The translations under genes and the position numbers were made by a program. A stretch of DNA of 22,482 bases, from contig JBDLIU010000043.1 in assembly GCA_039714715.1 (NCBI GenBank), positions 1-22,482 of the forward strand, read 5' to 3'. The notes under the pieces are model-generated. The model was not told the DNA's origin and did not search any database. It worked only from the letters and a program-made list of their open reading frames with translations. The stretch comes from S012-113 sp039714715. Its GTDB lineage: Bacteria > Bacteroidota > Bacteroidia > Cytophagales > Cyclobacteriaceae. How positions within the stretch are numbered: the stretch's first letter is position 1; each line of letters starts with the position of its first letter. Below, in pieces: positions 19,970-22,482 of this stretch.

Positions 19970-21196
19970 ATGAAGAAAATTAAGCTTTACAAGGCCAACA
20001 GTTTAACCAATACTTTAATTAATCTCACAGGATCGAAGAGTGAAAGCAATAGAGCCTTAATTATTAATGCACTCTGTGAATCACCTGGCAAGGTAGAAAA
20101 TCTTTCTTCTGCTCGTGATACGGATATAATGCAACATTTACTAGCGTCTGACGAGGATGTGCTTAATGCACAGGATGCCGGCACGGTAATGCGTTTTATG
20201 ACAGCCTATCTGGCACTTAAAGATGGAGAAGTGGAGCTAACGGGGACTGAGCATATGAAAAAAAGGCCTGTCGGAATTCTTGTTGATGCATTAAAGACCA
20301 TTGGTTTTGATATTCAGTACCTGGAGAACGAGGGCTATCCCCCTTTGAAAATCGGCAACCTTCCTGAACAGAAAATTAATTACATTGTGCTCAACAGTAC
20401 GGTCAGCAGTCAGTATATTTCGGCACTGTTGATGATTGCCCCCAGGCTACCTGAAGGATTAACCATAAAACTTAAAGGCAAGCCGGTAAGCACACCCTAT
20501 ATAGATATGACTGTGAACATCATGGAGCATTTTGGCGTTCATGTGGATGTTAAAGATTTCACCTATTCGATAAAACCACAATCATATGCTTTTAAACCTT
20601 TTGAGGTAGAGGCCGACTGGTCAGGGGCAAGCTACTGGTATAGTTTATTTGCCATTTCTGACCTTGACGAATTAAGGCTGAGCGGGTTAAGAATGAATTC
20701 GATCCAGGGCGATGCAGCAGTGGTTACCTTGATGGAAAGTTTTGGCGTTTATACCCGATTTGAAGGCAATGTGGCTGTGCTAAGCAAGATTAATGCACTT
20801 TATCCTACCGAAATAGATTTTATAAAATACCCGGATCTGGCACAGACATTTGCAGTTCTCAGTGCTGTATTAGGGCATGAGTGTGTTTTCAAAGGGCTTC
20901 AGACTTTAAAGATTAAAGAAACCGACCGGGTCGTAGCGCTTAAAACTGAGTTAAATAAGCTGGGGGCAGATCTTATTGAAAAAGGAGATACCTGGACCCT
21001 GTTGCCTGCTCCTTACAATCAGGCGCTACCTGATTCTATTGAGATAACCACTTATGATGATCACCGAATGGCCATGGCGTTTGCTCCACTTGTCTTAAAA
21101 ATGGATGTTGTCTTTGACAATACCGAAGTGGTGAACAAATCATATCCGGGGTTCTGGGGTGATTTGCGAAAAGTAGGTGTTAAGATAAAGGATTAG
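19970..21196 (+). CDS. aroA: 3-phosphoshikimate 1-carboxyvinyltransferase (EPSP synthase)
   Basis: AroA joins phosphoenolpyruvate to shikimate-3-phosphate, the sixth step of the shikimate pathway and the target of glyphosate. The 408 residues are slightly short for the family (about 427). Active-site motifs are GSKSESNRALI (21-31, with Lys23), DAGTVMRF (69-76), SSQYISALLM (146-155), YPDLAQT (287-293), KETDR (316-320), DDHRMAMAF (363-371) and KSYPGFW (390-396). The pattern is closest to class I but diverged: NAGTAMRP of E. coli is DAGTVMRF here, so Pro101 corresponds to Phe76. A TTACTTTG box at 19892-19899 may be its promoter. The 23-bp inverted repeat lies between that box and the ATG. Confidence 0.94.
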   Translation: MKKIKLYKANSLTNTLINLTGSKSESNRALIINALCESPGKVENLSSARDTDIMQHLLASDEDVLNAQDAGTVMRFMTAYLALKDGEVELTGTEHMKKRPVGILVDALKTIGFDIQYLENEGYPPLKIGNLPEQKINYIVLNSTVSSQYISALLMIAPRLPEGLTIKLKGKPVSTPYIDMTVNIMEHFGVHVDVKDFTYSIKPQSYAFKPFEVEADWSGASYWYSLFAISDLDELRLSGLRMNSIQGDAAVVTLMESFGVYTRFEGNVAVLSKINALYPTEIDFIKYPDLAQTFAVLSAVLGHECVFKGLQTLKIKETDRVVALKTELNKLGADLIEKGDTWTLLPAPYNQALPDSIEITTYDDHRMAMAFAPLVLKMDVVFDNTEVVNKSYPGFWGDLRKVGVKIKD

Positions 21197-21215
21197 CACT
21201 TAGTTCAACCTTTGG

Positions 21216-21251
21216 CATTTGAGTTCGTTAATTAATTAAAAAACTCAAATG
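21216..21251 (+). promoter_or_regulatory. Inverted repeat covering the start codon of the NTF2-like gene
   Basis: CATTTGAGTT (21216-21225) is perfectly complementary to AACTCAAATG (21242-21251), whose last three bases are the start codon of the next gene. The 16-nt loop contains TTAATTAATTAA. In mRNA this would bury the start codon. However, a weak box, AACCTTTG (21207-21214), could start transcription inside the left arm, so it may act as DNA only. Confidence 0.45.
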
Positions 21252-21707
21252 AAAAAATTACTAACTCCCCTTGTTGCCATTTTACTAATTGGTACACTGA
21301 CTGCCTTCACTTCTATTCACATTAAAAAAAGTATTTCGGAAAATGAAGTAACCACCCTAATTGAAAAAGCCTATATCCACGGTGCTTTTAATGAACTAAA
21401 TCCAGAAGCCATGGCCAAAGGATTTCATGAAGACTTTGCCATATTCTCAGCTAAAGGAGAAGCATTAGCTCGTTATGAGATTAAAGACTGGGTCGAGGGT
21501 GTTAAAAAACGGAAAGCTTCAGCAGACTATGACCCTGCCAAAAACGTGTGGAAACATAAATTTGCTTATGTAGATGTAACCGGTAACTCAGCTTCTGTAA
21601 AAGTGGAATTATCAAAAGATGGCAAGCTTATCTACACTGACTACCTGTCACTGCTTAAGTTCGAATCGGGCTGGAGGATAGTTGCTAAGGTTTATACGAA
21701 GCATTAA
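21249..21707 (+). CDS. Exported NTF2-like (lumazine-binding-like) protein
   Basis: A 152-residue protein with a signal peptide (KKLLTPLVAILLIGTLTAFT, cleavage near residue 22-27). An NTF2-like/SnoaL fold follows: an initial helix (ENEVTTLIEKAYIHGAFNEL), then MAKGFHEDFAIFSAKGEALA, an EIKDWVEGVKKRK helix, and strands HKFAYVDVTGNSASVKVEL, YTDYLSLLKF and GWRIVAKVYTKH. This pattern is typical of the putative lumazine-binding (Lumazine_bd_2) group found in many Bacteroidota. The fold can bind small molecules or act as an enzyme; no catalytic residues can be assigned here. It follows aroA by 52 nt and could be read through from it, but it has its own structured upstream region. Confidence 0.8.
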   Translation: MKKLLTPLVAILLIGTLTAFTSIHIKKSISENEVTTLIEKAYIHGAFNELNPEAMAKGFHEDFAIFSAKGEALARYEIKDWVEGVKKRKASADYDPAKNVWKHKFAYVDVTGNSASVKVELSKDGKLIYTDYLSLLKFESGWRIVAKVYTKH

Positions 21708-21899
21708 TGATAAAGCTAATATTTGATAATTCGATAAAAGTCTATTTGGTCAATCTATTAAAGCAAGTAAACTAAGGCAGGAATTACATGTAACTAAAGC
21801 CCTTTAATAAACAAGTGTAATAGAATAAGTCTGAGAGGGCAGAGATAAATCTATGGTATAATAATTTCGTTTATCTTTATAAAAGATCAATATGGTTTA

Positions 21900-22091
21900 A
21901 TGACGAAGATTATTGCATATCGTAGTGTAGAAGAAATAAAATCTCAGAATACTTCTTTGAAGAAGAAAATAAGTCCTGCCCAGGCCTTAAAAAACACGCT
22001 TGATCTAATGAGTTTTAAGCGTTCAATAGCATCTACAAATGGTAATCCTAAGCATTCGGAGAACATAAAATGGTTTATACTTAAACCTTAG
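21900..22091 (+). CDS. Small protein, possible antitoxin partner of a decayed nucleotidyltransferase
   Basis: A 63-residue ORF (MTKIIAYRSVEEIKSQ..., ending KWFILKP) that I cannot place firmly. It begins after a 192-bp AT-rich gap with no other gene. It is highly charged and mainly helical (SPAQALKNTLDLMSF). The ending before the stop, and its position 3 nt before the next start codon, resemble small proteins encoded just ahead of nucleotidyltransferase-type toxins. The downstream frame is broken, so this may be the surviving half of a dead pair. Possible -7 boxes (TAATTTCG at 21862-21869, TATCTTTA at 21872-21879) are imperfect. Confidence 0.5.
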   Translation: MTKIIAYRSVEEIKSQNTSLKKKISPAQALKNTLDLMSFKRSIASTNGNPKHSENIKWFILKP

Positions 22092-22094
22092 GTG

Positions 22095-22232
22095 ATGAGT
22101 AAGCTTAGCATTGAAGAAAGTTTGCAAAGATAATGTAGTGCATTTGATAAGCATAATGTTGATTACATGGTAGACTACTTTATGAAAAATGTTTCCATTA
22201 ATACACTAAAAAATTTACATGACCCATTATAG
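22095..22232 (+). pseudogene. Decayed nucleotidyltransferase-like gene
   Basis: The frame starts ATG (22095) MSKLSIEESLQR, meets TAA at 22131, and continues in the same frame as CSAFDKHNVDYMVDYFMKN up to TAG at 22230. The AFDKHNVDYMV stretch strongly resembles the start of small bacterial nucleotidyltransferases, where FxxALNKHxVxYMVVGGFAVNFHG is usual. Here the GG motif would have become DY. With one internal stop and no recognisable continuation, it looks like a gene eroded by mutation. The assignment rests on a short match and could be wrong. Confidence 0.42.
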
Positions 22233-22482
22233 CCATTCCCATTTGCTAACCTTGAGTACCCAAAAGGAAATAGGAAGAATCATGGGTTCAAATATTCTAG
22301 AATTTAAAAAAGATAATAATGCTCATATACAAAGTTATAACGGAAGTCTTTACTAAGATTAAACCTGAAACGCAAAATCTATTTGGCAGGATGTGAGAAC
22401 CTTTATGATCAAGGAGATTCAATATACTCAAAGCACATAGCTTTTCGGGTTTTTCACTCTTTCTTTTTCCCTTTCTATGCGC
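22233..22482. other. AT-rich right edge with short broken frames
   Basis: No convincing gene. Short frames that look protein-like lie in different registers: 22219-22356 (45 codons, THYSHSHLLTLSTQKEIGRI), 22319-22396 (25 codons, MLIYKVITEVFTKIKPETQ) and an open frame running off the edge with IYLAGCENLYDQGDSIYSKH. Together they suggest frameshifted remains of one or more genes, but I recognise none. The last ~45 bases are pyrimidine-rich. Confidence 0.35.

Noticed and set aside
21799..21840. GCCCTTT/AGAGGGC inverted repeat after the NTF2-like gene
   Set aside because: A 7-bp stem with one G-T pair, a 28-nt loop and no T-tract is too weak to call a terminator.
1..22482. CRISPR array, prophage, insertion sequence or replication origin
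   Set aside because: No spaced repeats, transposase, integrase, phage gene or DnaA-box cluster was seen on either strand.

Overview
The window looks like chromosomal DNA of a Bacteroidota bacterium, most likely a marine-type Cytophagales relative. The evidence is internal. Promoters fit the Bacteroidota sigma-A form (TTG, about 19 nt, TAnnTTTG) and ribosome binding sites are weak. The LptD, LysRS, S1 and AroA versions are of Bacteroidota type. The left edge carries palindromes and a gagcggagtcga-type repeat, which I recall as common between genes in this phylum. The DNA is AT-rich, apart from a GC-richer patch in the first ~170 bases. Nothing marks a prophage, integrated element or CRISPR array. 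Only the right end, after about 21.7 kb, looks like accessory DNA.

Layout. 1-264: non-coding repeats and the rpsA terminator. 265-2769 (-): rpsA with long charged tails and a structured leader. 4661-2908 (-): four-gene cluster (membrane-anchored unknown, YkvA-like, D-aminoacyl-tRNA deacylase, MazG-like hydrolase). 4662-4975: hairpin-rich gap between divergent genes. 4976-5281 (+): A-type Fe-S scaffold-like protein. 6440-5278 (-): DivIVA-like protein and folB. 6609-8290 (+): Sfp-type phosphopantetheinyl transferase, exported thioredoxin-like protein, OsmC protein. 12512-8293 (-): tightly packed operon of amidase, MCE/MlaD protein, carboxyltransferase beta subunit and SirB1-type transglutaminase-like protein. 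12595-15411 (+): LptD, divergent from that operon. 17179-15464 (-): lysS. 18456-17269 (-): proline dehydrogenase. 18600-21186 (+): aroB and aroA with a small antisense-oriented ytxH-like gene between. 21249-21707 (+): exported NTF2-like protein. 21900-22232 (+): a small intact ORF followed by what looks like a decayed nucleotidyltransferase gene, perhaps a dead toxin-antitoxin pair.

Functionally this is mostly housekeeping: translation and its quality control (S1, Dtd, LysRS), envelope biogenesis (amidase, MCE transport, LptD), the shikimate pathway (AroB, AroA), folate (FolB), carrier-protein activation, and proline and acyl-CoA catabolism.

I did not find a clear new multi-gene system. The most interesting signals are in RNA and DNA structure: a possible pseudoknot in the rpsA leader that could also pair with the rpsA start codon; a hairpin-rich gap ahead of the dtd cluster; a near-leaderless aroB promoter; a 23-bp perfect inverted repeat just before aroA; and a 10-bp inverted repeat that covers the start codon of the NTF2-like gene.
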